Source: Capitella teleta
Taxonomy: Eukaryota; Annelida; Polychaeta; Capitellidae
DNA: 64,000 nt
Direction: 5' to 3'
NCBI GenBank assembly: GCA_000328365.1
Contig: KB308911.1
Coordinates: 74,808 to 138,807, forward strand
Of this stretch, positions 12,306-24,200 are shown one piece after another. The notes below the pieces were generated by a model that was not told the origin of the DNA, did not search any database, and saw only the letters and a program-made list of their open reading frames with translations. Both the position numbers and the translations under genes were made by a program. Numbering within the stretch: the first letter of the stretch is position 1; every line of letters starts with the position of its first letter.

Positions 12306-13776
12306 TACAAAACAACGGAATAATCCAAAAAAAAAAACAACAACAAGATAAGAAAGAAAAGAAAAAAATTCTGTTTGTCTGAATATAACCGTTGAAAAAG
12401 GTAATATTAGGCAGTCGTTACTTTGGAATTGATGCATTAAAACAAATTTGCTTGTTATCTTTCAGCAGTCGCCGTTTTTTAATTTATTCCTTGGAACAAA
12501 TAAGTTTAATAAGCAATCATCTTTACATGGATTTTCGTGCATCGCTATCTTTTAATGTTATTCTCTGAGACAAGTAAGATAATCCTGGTTAAGCAGTAAT
12601 CACTTTGGAATGATTATGCTTTTATTTGTGCATTTCTTCATCAATTGACGTTGCATGCAATGTCAATCCAGAGTTTTCTATGACTTTGGTGTGATGAGGA
12701 CTTAAGAAAGTAGTTCAGATTATTCACATTATTTTAACTGTGCACGTTGCAAGACAAGCAAAGTCCTACAATTTCACAAAAATTCAAAAGACGTATGGGT
12801 TCTGACCTTCGCATTGTGCCATTTCTGGTGGCAGACATTCTTGGAGAGCGGGACTGAAATCGTGGCCATTGGGACACTGCCTCAGTTCTGAATCACAGTT
12901 TGCAAAGCAGAGGAAGTATACGGAACAGTCGTGAGGGACTGGATATCGATGGCTGAGGCATTCGTCTTCTTGTTCGGGGTTTTTGGGGCAGTCAAATGGA
13001 TTGAGTGGAGGGGTCGTCGGCTGAATGGTTGTTGACACTGAAACGAGTAAGTTTATTAGGAGACTTTCGTGATCGAGGAGGTGGTGATTTGAAATAGATA
13101 AAAAAAAAACCTCTCAGATAGAGAAATATAGTGTTTAGAGGAATATTATTCTGTTTTCAGTTGTATAGGAATATAATTACCCATGGCACTGAAACCATGT
13201 GCATAATCTTTGGGTCTTCTATTAAGATAACCATATTATTCAACCATGCTGGCTCATTATGATCGTTTTCTTATCAACATTTACAGAGTTATTCAGACAA
13301 TGTATTGATGTAGACACTTTCCCAGATGCTGCTGATATTTTGGCAGTCAATGTTGTTCTTAAAGTGCATTGCTAAACAGCTAGAGTTTGAGCTATTGAGT
13401 ATTGAGTAGTGTATGCAGACCTAAAGTACCGTAACTCTAGTAACCATTTGACATTTGATTCCTTACCAGTACATTCCGCCATCTCTGGAGGTAGACACTC
13501 CTCGATGGCGACGCTGTATTCATAATCATTCGGACAAAGCACCAGGTTAGGTTCACATGATGGCGGACATTGTATGTAGTATTTGCAATCATACGGGTAG
13601 GGATGTCGACCAGCAATGCATCCACCATCCGGGTCCTCTGGGCATTCGAACTCAGCTGGGATATCTTGCCCTTTATACACACAAAATGGAGATTGAGAAT
13701 TCTAATGCAATGTCTTACCAAATATACAAGCAGATAGTCCCAAAACGAACACAAACAATATCTCCATCGTGACCAT
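7753..13776 (-). CDS. Gene A, copy 1: secreted mucin-like protein with six CBM14 chitin-binding domains
   Basis: Multi-exon minus-strand gene. Exons 5' to 3': 13719-13776 (signal peptide, MVTMEILFVFVLGLSAC), 13467-13670, 12807-13037, 11934-12164, 11480-11872, 10330-10560 (one CBM14 each), 10202-10273 (linker), 9631-9756 (linker B), six chimeric linkers each about 177 or 186 bp (8149-9569), 8044-8085 (linker A), 7753-7982 (last CBM14, ending GWS-stop). All introns are phase 1 and the total is a multiple of three (about 959 aa). Each CBM14 has eight cysteines with near-constant spacing. Linkers are rich in Thr, Ser, Asp and Pro, suiting O-glycosylation. Known: CBM14/peritrophin-A domains bind chitin. 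Inferred: a secreted cross-linker of a gut or surface matrix. The exon 5 linker has three 42-bp repeats. Several donors are weak (GTCAGA, GTCGGG), and the chimeric exons have two possible acceptors 9 bp apart. Confidence 0.85.
8149..9756 (-). repeat. 247-bp tandem array of linker exon plus intron (gene A copy 1)
   Basis: Six nearly identical units with exons at 8149-8334, 8396-8581, 8643-8828, 8890-9075, 9137-9322 and 9384-9569 (outer acceptor), after the plain linker exon B at 9631-9756. Copy 2 has no array, only exon B (21606-21731), a 67-bp intron and exon A (21497-21538). Each array exon is A joined to B: it runs through the old donor of A about 12 bases into the following intron, then continues inside B. 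One 247-bp tandem duplication explains this, followed by expansion. Each exon adds 59 or 62 residues and keeps phase 1. Confidence 0.92.
10716..11143 (+). mobile_element. 5'-truncated LINE fragment in a gene A intron
   Basis: Present in copy 1 and absent from the matching place in copy 2 (near 23393). It encodes the typical C-terminal end of a LINE ORF2 (VRLWNVLLDHIRN..FNTFKQKL), then untranslated sequence and an A-rich tail at about 11120-11143. ATGTA occurs on both sides and is a likely target-site duplication. The empty site in copy 2 gives its edges well. It lies between the exons at 10330-10560 and 11480-11872 and does not touch coding sequence. Confidence 0.8.
11682..11807. repeat. 42-bp coding minisatellite, three units
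   Basis: Three tandem 42-bp units in gene A exon 5, each encoding a 14-residue Thr/Pro-rich repeat (TSIENATTPDLPST). Copy 2 has four units at 23930-24097. Unit length is a multiple of three, so changes in number keep the frame. Confidence 0.95.
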
Positions 13777-16178
13777 GCTTTTGCTGTGGCTCCGAGCAAT
13801 GAGTGACCCTCTTATCTGTACAAGTTGTATAAATGACTTCGAGATTTGTTAAGTATATCTTTTATTCATTTGATTTGGTAGATGTCCTTGTGGTGTCATT
13901 TTATCTCTGATATAAACTAATTTACTTATCAACAATGTTCAGATTTACCCTACAGGTCACATTGAGTAACAACTGGGACAGTGTTACTCATAATTAGACA
14001 GACTAACCATCGAGATAAATAATAATAATAAATTTATTAAAACACATACAGTTTGGCAAACAGTGGCAGTTGATGGTGACAGAAACAAAGTTGTTTATGC
14101 GTCACCTGCAAATGAATGAAAACGTGAGAAAAAAAAAGAAAAAAAGAAACAGAAGACACACACACAAAAAAATAAAAATAAAACACACTAAAAATACACA
14201 TACGCACATACAGAATATAACAAGAGCAATTGGAATATTATAAATAGGTTTTAAAGAGAATATCGAAGAGTTGCTCAAAATAGGAGCGATTATATTATTA
14301 ATATTATGCGGTATTTGGTATTGTAAGCATCTTTGTCTGAGGGTTGTTCGGCAGAGGGGTTGGATAATGTTTGAATGACACCTGGTGTTATGACTGTGGT
14401 TTGGATGAGTTAGAGTAAAGAATTGAGAAACAGAGGAGGGGGGGCATATGGTGAACTAGTTTGTAGGTAAATATGGAGAGTCGGTAAATATAAAGGTCTT
14501 CGAGTGTTAGAATATTGCAGTCGTGAAAGAGAGGTCGGGTATGCGTCAGTCGCGGACGGTTTGGTAATATTCTTATAATTTTCTTTTGTAGAGTCGAGAG
14601 TCGGTTCAAATGTGGGTTGGCAGTCTTTCCCCAGATAATATTGCAGTAGGTAAGGTACTGAAGAACGAGGCTATTATATAACATGCGTAGTGTTTGTGGA
14701 TGGAATATTTTAGAAGCATTATATATGATGCCTATTGATTTTGAAACTTTATTGCATGTATGGGTCAGGTGTTCTGCAAAGGTTAATCTATTGTCTTTTT
14801 GACGCTAAGGAAATTAGTAGTTTTGACAGTGTCAATTTGGGTACCATCAATTGAAAGAGAGAGGACTGTGTCCTGCAGTGAGCTATTCATGGAGAAGAGC
14901 ATAGAATGAGTTTTGTTTACTTTGAGCGACAAGCGATTACATTTGAGATATTCATTCGGTGATAGTTGTTCTGCATTAAAAGAGTCGGTCATATCTTTCA
15001 TGTTATTGCCATGTAGAAAAATATTAGTGTCATCGGCATACATGATGGGTTTTGAGTTACGTAGTGCATTAGGAAGACCATTAATATAAATTAGGAAAAG
15101 CAATGGACCCAGAATACTCCCTTGGGGTACTCCGCATTCAACAGTGAGAGCCTGAGACATTGTATTATTTAATTTTACTGTTTGTTTTCTATTTTTTAAA
15201 TAATTTTTCAGTAGATGTAGGGTATTTCCACGAACCCCATAATGGTCCAGTTTCTGAATTAATATATTATAGTCTACAGTATCAAATGCTTGTTTTAAGT
15301 ATAAAAATACCCCTATTACTTTTTTTGTGTGTCTAATTTCGAGGTAATGTTATCTATTGTAACTGCTAGGGCCATTTCTGTGCTGAATTTTGAATTACGT
15401 AAAAAATTTACCACAGAAATGGCCCTCAGTAAATCGTCAACTTTAAAGTGAAATCACCAAGTATGCGACATTCAGCATGTCTTGTACTATAGGAAGGTTA
15501 TTTGGGAAGCTTCTGGTTGAAATGCCATGTTAAATTGGTATTCAAACAGAAGAAATACTGGCACCGGTATTGTAGTCTAGGGGTATCACATGGGTATAAT
15601 TCATTTGCAGCATGGTCGGTGTTTCGTCAAAACCAAGCACATTCCGATTTATTTTAATAGACCAATTCTATTTTAATTTCTTCTGATGATGACTTATGTC
15701 ATATGAAAACAATGCAACGTTCCTTGGAATGAAATTCTAAGGGGGTTTGATCCTCCATCGTATTATTGGAGCGGAATAGTTAGATATTAAATGTACATGT
15801 ATATATACATGCTTAGCTTCATATTTTATTTTATTGTATGCGTAATAAATAATATTAATACACAGAACACAGAATAAATAAACAATGGTAACCACCAAAT
15901 CATGAGAGGAAGTTTTATCAATATTTATGACTTCCATATTTATAAATTCCAAACCCATTAAGGAATATGTGGAGCTGATGTGTCCGCTGTACGGGTATTA
16001 GTTTATTTTGGTCTTCGAAAAATGGTGCAAAGCAGTTCACTTTGATGACTAAATGTTTCCTGTTGTCTTGGCGTCTGCAAAGTGGACAAACCTTATCACT
16101 CTCAATATATCTATTATCAGTGTTCATTGCACTTAACTGAATGAAATTTGAGTAACGTTGTTTGTATTTTCATCTTAG
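13777..16178. promoter_or_regulatory. Divergent intergenic region between genes A and B, copy 1
   Basis: The space between the gene A start and the remains of gene B. Just upstream of gene A is a GATA-type site (AGATAAG on the minus strand, 13811-13819) and a TATA-like ATTTATA (13828-13834); both are kept in copy 2. A LINE is inserted at 14018-15424, and the first exon of gene B, present in copy 2, is missing just before 16179. Promoter function is inferred from position and from conservation between copies. Confidence 0.4.
14018..15424 (-). mobile_element. 5'-truncated non-LTR retrotransposon (CR1/L2-like LINE)
   Basis: Inserted in copy 1 only; the empty site in copy 2 is near 26437. On the minus strand it has reverse-transcriptase motifs GVPQGSILGPLLFLIYING and YADDTNIFL (about 15040-15140) and the C-terminal motif LTYCNIIWG (about 14640). 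The 3' end (low coordinates) finishes in short ATT repeats, as CR1/L2-group LINEs do. The reading frame is broken in several places. The 5' end lies in a perfect 14-bp inverted repeat (15369-15382 with 15412-15425), a sign of fold-back during truncation. Clade assignment is by motif flavour only. Confidence 0.85.
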
Positions 16179-17293
16179 CTGTGGCACAGTGTGTGACTGA
16201 ACGTCCAAAACTGAGCCCGGAGTGTCCATTGAACCCATCCTTACCAAATCGATGCATCGGTAGCAGGTAAAATTACAAATAATTTTTGCATTTTTAAGTA
16301 GTTTACGCTAATTGGCTAATTGGTTGAACACGATGAGATAAGATAAGATAATATGATAAAAATCCTTAATTATTAGTTTAAAAGGAAGATAAACTACTGA
16401 AATCGTAGATGATGTCAGGACACATCAGTAAAATGCCTTTTGATATATTTGTTACCGCTTTCATTGCACGTGAAATGATAAGAAAATAAGCAGAGGCGTT
16501 TACAACTTCAGGATGGAGCTACCTCAAATTTTAAATCGGTCTATTTCTATGCAAAGAACGAGTTATCAGTTGGAATTTAATACAATAAGTGTGTGAGATC
16601 TATTGCTTGCATGCATTTAGTCAATTTCACCAAATTAACTCATGAACACAAACGGTTGGTTCAATTTTCTTTGTATTTCGTCTCAGAATTCCGTATCCAT
16701 GGGACTGTACAATGTATTGCGTTTGTCTTCAAGATTGCTCATATCGAGCAGACATTTGTCCGGGTGGCAAGCTCTTTGTGCCTCTTTTTGGAGAGTGTAG
16801 ACTACCCAATATTGCTAATTGCAAAGGTAAGCATTGAAGCATGTAATGAATAAAAACGTGATAAAAAGTGTCATTATTATTTTAAAAGGAACATCAAGTA
16901 ATCTTGTGATCAATATTAGTCAAGACCCAACAGCTGATGATGGCATGACTATTGACCCTATAACCAAAGAGCTCGCCAGTGAGCCAGCTATCACTATTGA
17001 GCCAGTGACAGCTATCAGTCAAGGCCCGACCATTGATGATGGCATGACCCTTGACACCATCACCAGAGACCTCACCAGTGCCATTCCTGATCCAAGCACA
17101 TCAGCTCCAAAGTTTACCTGTCCCAAATACAATGCCACACATTGGGAGAATAGGCGATATGTCTACCCTGGGGACTGCACCAAATACTACGCCTGTTATG
17201 AATGCATGTCGGATATATTCAAATGTCCTTGGGCATTTGAGTATCATTCGATTCTGCAGGAGTGTGTCGATCCAATGTACTCAGACTGTGAAG
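16179..17293 (+). pseudogene. Gene B, copy 1: partial CBM14 gene without signal-peptide exon
   Basis: Three exons match gene B of copy 2: 16179-16266, 16687-16826 and 16889-17293. Frames are open and splice sites present. The first exon (signal peptide, 27191-27224 in copy 2) is absent, lost with about 190 bp of flank just before 16179. Exons 5 to 8 are also absent, because a LINE begins at about 17383. One domain cysteine is replaced by tryptophan (THWENRR against THCENRR in all four other copies of this domain), and the exon 4 acceptor is AAAAG rather than AACAG. Without a start exon, a secreted product is unlikely. It could be a broken duplicate, or the end of a partly assembled allele. 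Confidence 0.75.
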
Positions 17294-17382
17294 GTTAGTG
17301 AAACAATCATTGATTTAAAGACTTGAACAACCAAGACCTTTGTTCATTTCAAAACCTTTTTGGGAAAATTTTCTCAATTAAG

Positions 17383-19110
17383 AAGTTGTTTTGCAAAACG
17401 CCATTTATGTACCAATAGCAGCTGGCGGGAATCTCCGTCATAACGCACCGGTTCCTCCTCCTACGCATGCGCAGTGCGGGGGGACGCCATTCTTGTTTAG
17501 TCTGCACTCCTGTGTTTGTTATCTGCATCTTTTATACAATATTTTCGCTTTGCCCTCCCTCCCTGCCCTCTTTGCTTTGCTGGCTTGTTTTTTCTGTCTG
17601 GGTTGGATGAGGCAGATTTGGCCTCAACAGGCGCTCTCTCTCTCTTCCTCCGCTGCCCAATGTTTTCTTGCCTCAACAGGCTCTTTTGTCATCCCGACAT
17701 ACTTTCTCTTATATATAAGGCCCTTTCCCGTGTTATGTTATCTATTATGGACATTGGCAAGATTGCATCGGGTCGGCAGAAGGAACCCTGATAGACCGAG
17801 GTCCGTGATTGTTAAATTCTCTACGCACCGCGCCCGACAAAGTGTAATGAAAATGAAGAAAAACATAAAAGCACGCCTGCCCTCTACGTTCATAAATGAG
17901 GACCTCACAAAGGAGAGGTCAACTTTTCTATATAAAGCGCGCCAAATGAAGAGACAAAAGCAAATTATTGACTGCTGCATGGACTCATGATGGTGCCATT
18001 GTCTTCGAGGACAGTAACGGAAAAATTCATTCCGGGAGAACTCTTTGGGACTGCGAAAATCTATTGGCTTCTTTCGTGAAGTCTTAACTCAAAATTAATC
18101 ATTATTACATTTTCTATTCTTTTTCTTTTTTATTACTGTTCGATTTTTTCATTGCATGATTGGCTTATATACATATACTCATGTTCCACAAATACTTTAT
18201 CTCTATGCTCATGTTAAATTCTCAATCCTAATTAGTATTGTAACTTGGGTTGTTCTATGTGTGAACTCATCGTGTATATTCTTCCCCAAATTCTTTCACC
18301 CATCCTGACAATAGAAATGCCCAATTGTTGAATGACCTGGATCCTGACCAAAATCTTCTTTCTCCTCAAAATACCCTTTCGTTCTCATATTCTGACCTTC
18401 CTCTCAATGCTAATTTTAAAAACCGCTTCTCTCTATTTCACTCAAATGTCCGTTGTCTCCCTCATAATAACCAAGAGCTATGCAACTGTTTTCAGCTGAC
18501 CGAAACATTTTTTTTTTAATAGCCCTGACCGAAACCTGGCTGACTGAAAGCAACAAAACCCTCTACAAAATCCCCAACTATAATAGCACCCATTCCGTCA
18601 AAGTTAATCAGAGGAGGGGGTGTGTCGATTTACATTGATAGTTTCCTCAATTTTAAACACAAACCAGATTTAAATATTTATAATAATTACAGCTTATTAT
18701 TTGGTTGGTTATTCCAGTTTCGTTTTATTTCAGTTATTACTGTATTATTTATGAGGTTGTATCTTTTAAAAATAGAAGATATAAATAAAGAGAAACTCGA
18801 ACGTTAGATTGTAACAGTGCCGAAACAAAGGCAACTTAATCCAATTAACCTGAACTTGAACCCTGTTCATGGAAATCCTGCCCACAGGTGATATAACTAT
18901 TCTTATGATAATCGGTGTAGTCTATAGACCACCTAATACCGACATGCAAAACTTGTTTACAATGATACGCAACCAACTGTCCATAATAAACTATGAACCT
19001 TGTTACTTAATAGCTTGTTACCTTCTAGGAGACTTTAACATAGACATTTCACAATACCCTAATAACATCCCCGCACGTGATTTCCTAGGCCTAATAGCCT
19101 AGGCCTAATA
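17383..19110 (+). mobile_element. 5' part of a CR1/L2-like LINE
   Basis: Starts where copy 1 stops matching copy 2. After a GC-rich 5' region comes an ORF1-type C-terminal motif (INEDLTKERSTFLYKARQMK, about 17890-17950, then a KIHSGRTLW-like stretch). The endonuclease domain of ORF2 follows in broken frames: FHSNVRCLPHN near 18440, LTETWL near 18530, GVVYRPPNTDMQNL near 18910 and LGDFNID near 19030. The reverse transcriptase is not present; the element stops at a 35-bp repeat and the LTR-like block. Several frame breaks mark it as inactive. Confidence 0.8.
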
Positions 19111-19137
19111 GGTGATTTCCTAGGCCTAATAGCCTAG
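19077..19137. repeat. 35-bp tandem repeat beside the LTR-like block
   Basis: A 35-bp unit built on the palindromic CCTAGG core is repeated, the second time partly, right up to the LTR-like edge at 19138. It joins the broken LINE to the LTR-like block and may be a rearrangement scar. Confidence 0.9.
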
Positions 19138-19327
19138 TGGTAAGCTCCAAGCTCGTAATAACGAAGACTCAACCAATCACTTCATATTGGCTTTAATTCA
19201 TCTTCAACAAAATGTTCCAAAGTAGAGTACGTATAATAATAAAGTTCCACGAAAAGTGTTTCTTAGAAGACGGTTCGCACGGGATGAGTGAGCACGTGTG
19301 AGAGATAGAGGAGAGAGAAGTGTAGAA
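19138..19327 (-). mobile_element. LTR-like fragment cut by the assembly gap
   Basis: Matches 129 to about 350 from the same TGG start, but with a different left flank and a much shorter GA run. It is cut off by the run of N, so its other end and its type (solo LTR or part of a full element) are unknown. It sits at the junction between the two copies of the duplicated locus. Confidence 0.55.
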
Positions 19328-19906
19328 NNNNNNNNNNNNNNNNNNNNNNNNNNNNNNNNNNNNNNNNNNNNNNNNNNNNNNNNNNNNNNNNNNNNNNNNN
19401 NNNNNNNNNNNNNNNNNNNNNNNNNNNNNNNNNNNNNNNNNNNNNNNNNNNNNNNNNNNNNNNNNNNNNNNNNNNNNNNNNNNNNNNNNNNNNNNNNNNN
19501 NNNNNNNNNNNNNNNNNNNNNNNNNNNNNNNNNNNNNNNNNNNNNNNNNNNNNNNNNNNNNNNNNNNNNNNNNNNNNNNNNNNNNNNNNNNNNNNNNNNN
19601 NNNNNNNNNNNNNNNNNNNNNNNNNNNNNNNNNNNNNNNNNNNNNNNNNNNNNNNNNNNNNNNNNNNNNNNNNNNNNNNNNNNNNNNNNNNNNNNNNNNN
19701 NNNNNNNNNNNNNNNNNNNNNNNNNNNNNNNNNNNNNNNNNNNNNNNNNNNNNNNNNNNNNNNNNNNNNNNNNNNNNNNNNNNNNNNNNNNNNNNNNNNN
19801 NNNNNNNNNNNNNNNNNNNNNNNNNNNNNNNNNNNNNNNNNNNNNNNNNNNNNNNNNNNNNNNNNNNNNNNNNNNNNNNNNNNNNNNNNNNNNNNNNNNN
19901 NNNNNN
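19328..19906. other. Assembly gap (579 N)
   Basis: Unknown bases. The flanks match two places 6.1 kb apart at the start of the window (about 350 and 6473), so the gap may hide sequence like the Gypsy element and the 5118 gene. Its stated length may not be real. Open frames drawn across it have no meaning. Confidence 1.
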
Positions 19907-21205
19907 TGTATGTGTGATTGCTATGACAAGCACTTAATTAAATATCGGGAACAATGATTATGGACAGCAAAATATGTAGATGTGTGATTATTAGCTGCAT
20001 GGACATGCCATTTTGTAGCATTTATTTAATTTCCATTGTGCGTTTTATTTGATTATTCGTGTCATTGGTTTAATTTTGCATCAATATTGTAATATGTTGG
20101 ATCACCCATTAATCCACTGAGTTTTTGCGTCTATTCGTCGTGGTATGCATGTATCGAGTATTGCATTATATTCTTGCATAATCATTAGTCATGGAAATAG
20201 ATATGGAAACTAGCTAGTAGCTACCTATTTTACTACTATTTACTAGTATACAAGATAATGACATTGCTCATAAAAAGTGGTCTTTATGTGCCACCCGTTG
20301 CCATGGCAATTCTTCCATATCCGTCCATTCCGTTTACAGCATACCAAAACGCTCAAATTTTGTTCAAATTAAGAACCCTTCACCCCGGTTTTAACTTTCT
20401 TGTATTTTTACTCTAATTATAGAGCATAAAATATATTTTTGATAAACGTTTATCATACATTTTGTGCGGAAATGCGAGTGGTTGTATAGAAAGAACCTCG
20501 TCTCTATAACTATGGTCCTAATTCTTCTCAATAGCAAAGGAGCAGAGCGAAATAAATTTATTGAGAAAAAACTCTGACAAAAATCAGCAAAATAGAAAAT
20601 TGGGGGGATCTATAATAAGGCCGTCACGTGCAAATTTTCCACGTGGAACTGTACTCTTGGCCAGGACGACATTTTTCAATGATATAATCACATCCGGAAA
20701 AACAGGTGACGTAATGATGAGGCAGTGACGTCATCGCAAAACGACCAACCCGACAAGTGTTGTCGCTCAATCGTTGGCATGGGAAGTCCACATCTGAGGA
20801 ATGGGAAAATACCGCACAAAATGTGAGCTTTTAAGTAGGTCAACGTAACCATATTGCTCACCAAGCTCATCTTTGATGACAAGAGGGGTTGGAGGTTGCG
20901 AGATCGGTGGCGAGAGAGTGGATACTAAATGGGATAAGATTCATCATGTAAGTGTGAAACAATATCAAGATCTGGAACATCTTCTGTGTTTGACTCAGAG
21001 GTTGTTAATATGAGCAACCAACCCTGTGAGCCAACTTAGTTTAAATAATTGGTCGAGAAGACTCGGACAATCAGCGTCCAACATTGCTAAGCATAATTCT
21101 GTAGTAATTCAGAAATGACACCCCAACTGACACAAATAATAGCACTGATCTAAGATTGCGTAATATATTTTAGTAAATCACGGGTGTTTTTGCTGATTGT
21201 TTGCC

Positions 21206-24200
21206 CTATGACCACCCACCAACACATTGCGCAACCTCTGGATCCAGACACTCTTTGACGACAGGACTGAACTCTGTGCCTTCTTCGGTACAAGGGGTGA
21301 TGCGGTAACTGCAGTTGAAGAAACATGCGTAGTACAGAGAGCAGTCGGTCGGGTAGGGCAGTCGATCCTGTACGCAGTCTCCGGGAATATCAGGGTCTGC
21401 CTCGCAGATTTGTTCCGACGGTGTACTTGGGTGGACTGAGTAAAAAGAGAAGAGCATCATGTCCGGAAGGGAATTGTGATCTTCAGGTGCTCTTACCAGT
21501 TCCATCTTCTGGGGTTACTTCTGTGATTTCAGAGACACCTGCAGATACAAAAGGTAAGAAGGATGGACAAGAGACAAGAGAGAAAATGATATATAGTAGC
21601 CCCACCTCCTGTTGTGAAATCAACTGTGAATTTCGATTTCGTTGTAGAATAGTCTGATGATAATTCAGAATTTGTCGAATCGCTATCCGTGGGTTTCAAT
21701 TCTGTTGTTTTTCCGTGTTCTGTTGTTTCGGCTACAAAGAAATTATTTCCACCTATAACAGTCGTAAGTACATAAATGGGTTGGAACAGTTGCTTTGGGG
21801 GGAGGAAAACCTTCCTCACATTTTGCTCGCAGGCTCCCTTAAAGGGATGGGGAACTAAATTTTAAGTGATGTTCTATTGACTCATAGCACCAATTGATAG
21901 CATTCCGTGCCAAAAACACCATGCCTGGATGCAAGCGTAAGGAAATAATGCATTCCGAATATCGGGGTTAGCATTGCGCCTATGGGAGAATGGCTTCCAT
22001 TGCGAAGTATAGGAGGCAAACGTCAGCTGATGGCTTGGTTTGGCTGATGGCTGATTGGTCCCGTTCCCCTCGTGAAGCTATCATTTCAGCCAATCAGAGC
22101 AGATCATCTTCGCCATAAAAGGACATCTCTGTTGTTTATGAAACGAAAGCGCATGCGTGGTGCACTCTGGCTGACCTTTTTACTGTTTCAGGATGAGAAA
22201 CATGGTAGGTGTCCTAGAAAATCGCTTGTTAAAATAAGAAAAATAGCGAAAAATATTTTTTTTTTCGCGCCTGACTGATGGCAAAATGATTATTCTATCT
22301 ATTTCCGAAAAGAAAATAAAAAAATATCCAGGGGTTTAGTCGCAGGACACGCTGATATGACGAGGCCCATTGTAAAAGATGGGGAACTCGGTGTTTCATC
22401 ACAGCTCCTGACGTCACGCCTAGTTAGCAATATATCTCCCGCGAAATCGTTAGCGATGATATTTCTTGTGTGGGCCAGGCATAGGAATCATTTTTGGTGC
22501 ATCAAATAACGACTCAAAGTCCATTTTTAACCAGTTCTCCCTCCCTTTAAGTCGACCTCAAGAATACGATTGCAATATCTTGAGCTAGATGAAAACAACC
22601 AAGAGAAGGAATACACAATAACATTTGAGTTGCAACAAAGTCATTGCGCTGGCTCAAAATATGTTTCAACACTTTACAGCGTTAAATTCGGAGAAGTGTA
22701 CGTTCTATGGGTTTGTTTTTTTTCTCGAAGCAAAATGCAAAGGTTTAAATAAATTCTAGCAGTACATCTAGCCTTTTATGCCTTAAAGTATTACATGTGT
22801 TCCTCATTCCATTTTTACCGCCGACACTTTTGCCTCCAAACAATTGCGCCACCCTTAACATGGGCACGATTATAATTTACAAACCTAACGCTGTGCCGTC
22901 GGTAGTAATTTCTTCAGTTGCAGCTGGGTCTCTTGTTGGTGTAACCGTCGTGCTAACTGTTTAGTGCAGAAAACATGGACATTGAGTCTATTTAGTATCA
23001 CTCCATCCTTACCTGTGCAATTAGATAAAACAGGATGGACACACTCTTGAAAATAGTCTGAGAATTCCAGGCCTTCTCGGCACTCATCCAACCGAGACTG
23101 GCATGTATAGAAACATGCGTAATACTTGGTGCAGTCATTTGGGTGAGGGTATCTGCGGTGTAGGCAATTGTCTTCAAGGTCAGGATCTTCTTCGCATTCA
23201 ATCGGACCGAGAGATGGGGTGGTCGGCTCAGGTGTTGTGGTAACTACAACGAGAAGCAAGTTATAGGTTACTCCCACGGATATTTTCATTTGTAAGGGTC
23301 ATTGAAGGGTTTGGAACTAGTGCGTAGGGTGGGTTTATGATTTATCATCCAAAGTTTATCTCTCCTTATAATTCTGATTGAAGTACTAATGTAATGTATT
23401 CGTGAACAATGTCATATAAGTTGAATTATGATCATACCACTCTGTGCGTTTCAGTGTGATTTACAGGTATGGTTTATTTATAGGTGTGAAAAAATTATAA
23501 ATCACGCATATTAATAGCCAGCATTGGCAGGGTTCATTATAGCGCTCTCGATTTGTGATGATCGATATATCATGGTTACCAATGGAATGACGTCACTGCA
23601 ACATAATCACGTGAGCGCCTCGCTGATGCGATTTACATCTTCGTATAATCCAAGCAGTCCAAAGTCTCAAAGTCAACCGGACAGGGCTGTATCACTGTGT
23701 CAATGTTTATGCATGTAATGTACTGACCTTCACATTGCGCGATTGAAGGATGAACACATTCTTGCAGATGATCCCCAAATTCCAAATCTTGTCTACATTC
23801 ATCCAAGCGCCATTGACATGTTTCGATGCAAGTGTAGTATTTGGTGCAGTCGAGCGGGTGCGCGTATCTGTGCTGCACACATTTATTCTCATCCTCTGGG
23901 TCTTTTGGGCAGTCAAAAAGGGATGGCGAGGTTGAAGGTAGATCGGGGTTGGTTGAGTTTTCAATGGACGTGGTTGAAGGTAGATCGGGGGTGGTTGCGT
24001 TTTCAATGGACGTGGTTGAAGGTAGATCGGGGGTGGTTGCGTTTTCAATGGACGTGGTTGAAGGTAGATCGGGGGTGGTTGCGTTTTCAATGGTCGTGGT
24101 TGATGGTAGAGAGGGCGTGGTTGAGTTTATAGTGGGTGCAGTTGAGGGTAGAGTGGTTGAGACTGCAAAAGAATCATTTCTCCTTGATCCAAATATTTTC

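Larger units (their letters stand above)
6473..17381. repeat. Copy 1 of a directly repeated locus (partner 19907-28540)
   Basis: Nearly the whole stretch aligns in order and orientation with 19907-28540, differing by eye at a few percent of positions. Copy 1 alone has a short LINE piece (10716-11143), a longer LINE (14018-15424), six extra linker-exon units (8149-9570) and a loss of about 190 bp holding gene B exon 1. Copy 2 alone has a TTAA-flanked element (21843-22546) and one more 42-bp repeat. This is either a tandem segmental duplication or two haplotypes placed end to end by the assembler; the gap next to copy 2 keeps the second option open. Confidence 0.9.

Noticed and set aside
17051-17326. 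Frames beginning FLIQAHQLQ within gene B exons, seen at every CBM14 exon
   Set aside because: Shifted-frame shadow of the real CBM14 exon, which has the cysteine pattern and consistent splice phases.
19193-19957. Long frames across the assembly gap
   Set aside because: They consist of unknown residues.
22072-22278. Short frames inside the TTAA element as a transposase
   Set aside because: Too short and without a DDE-type motif; the element looks non-coding.
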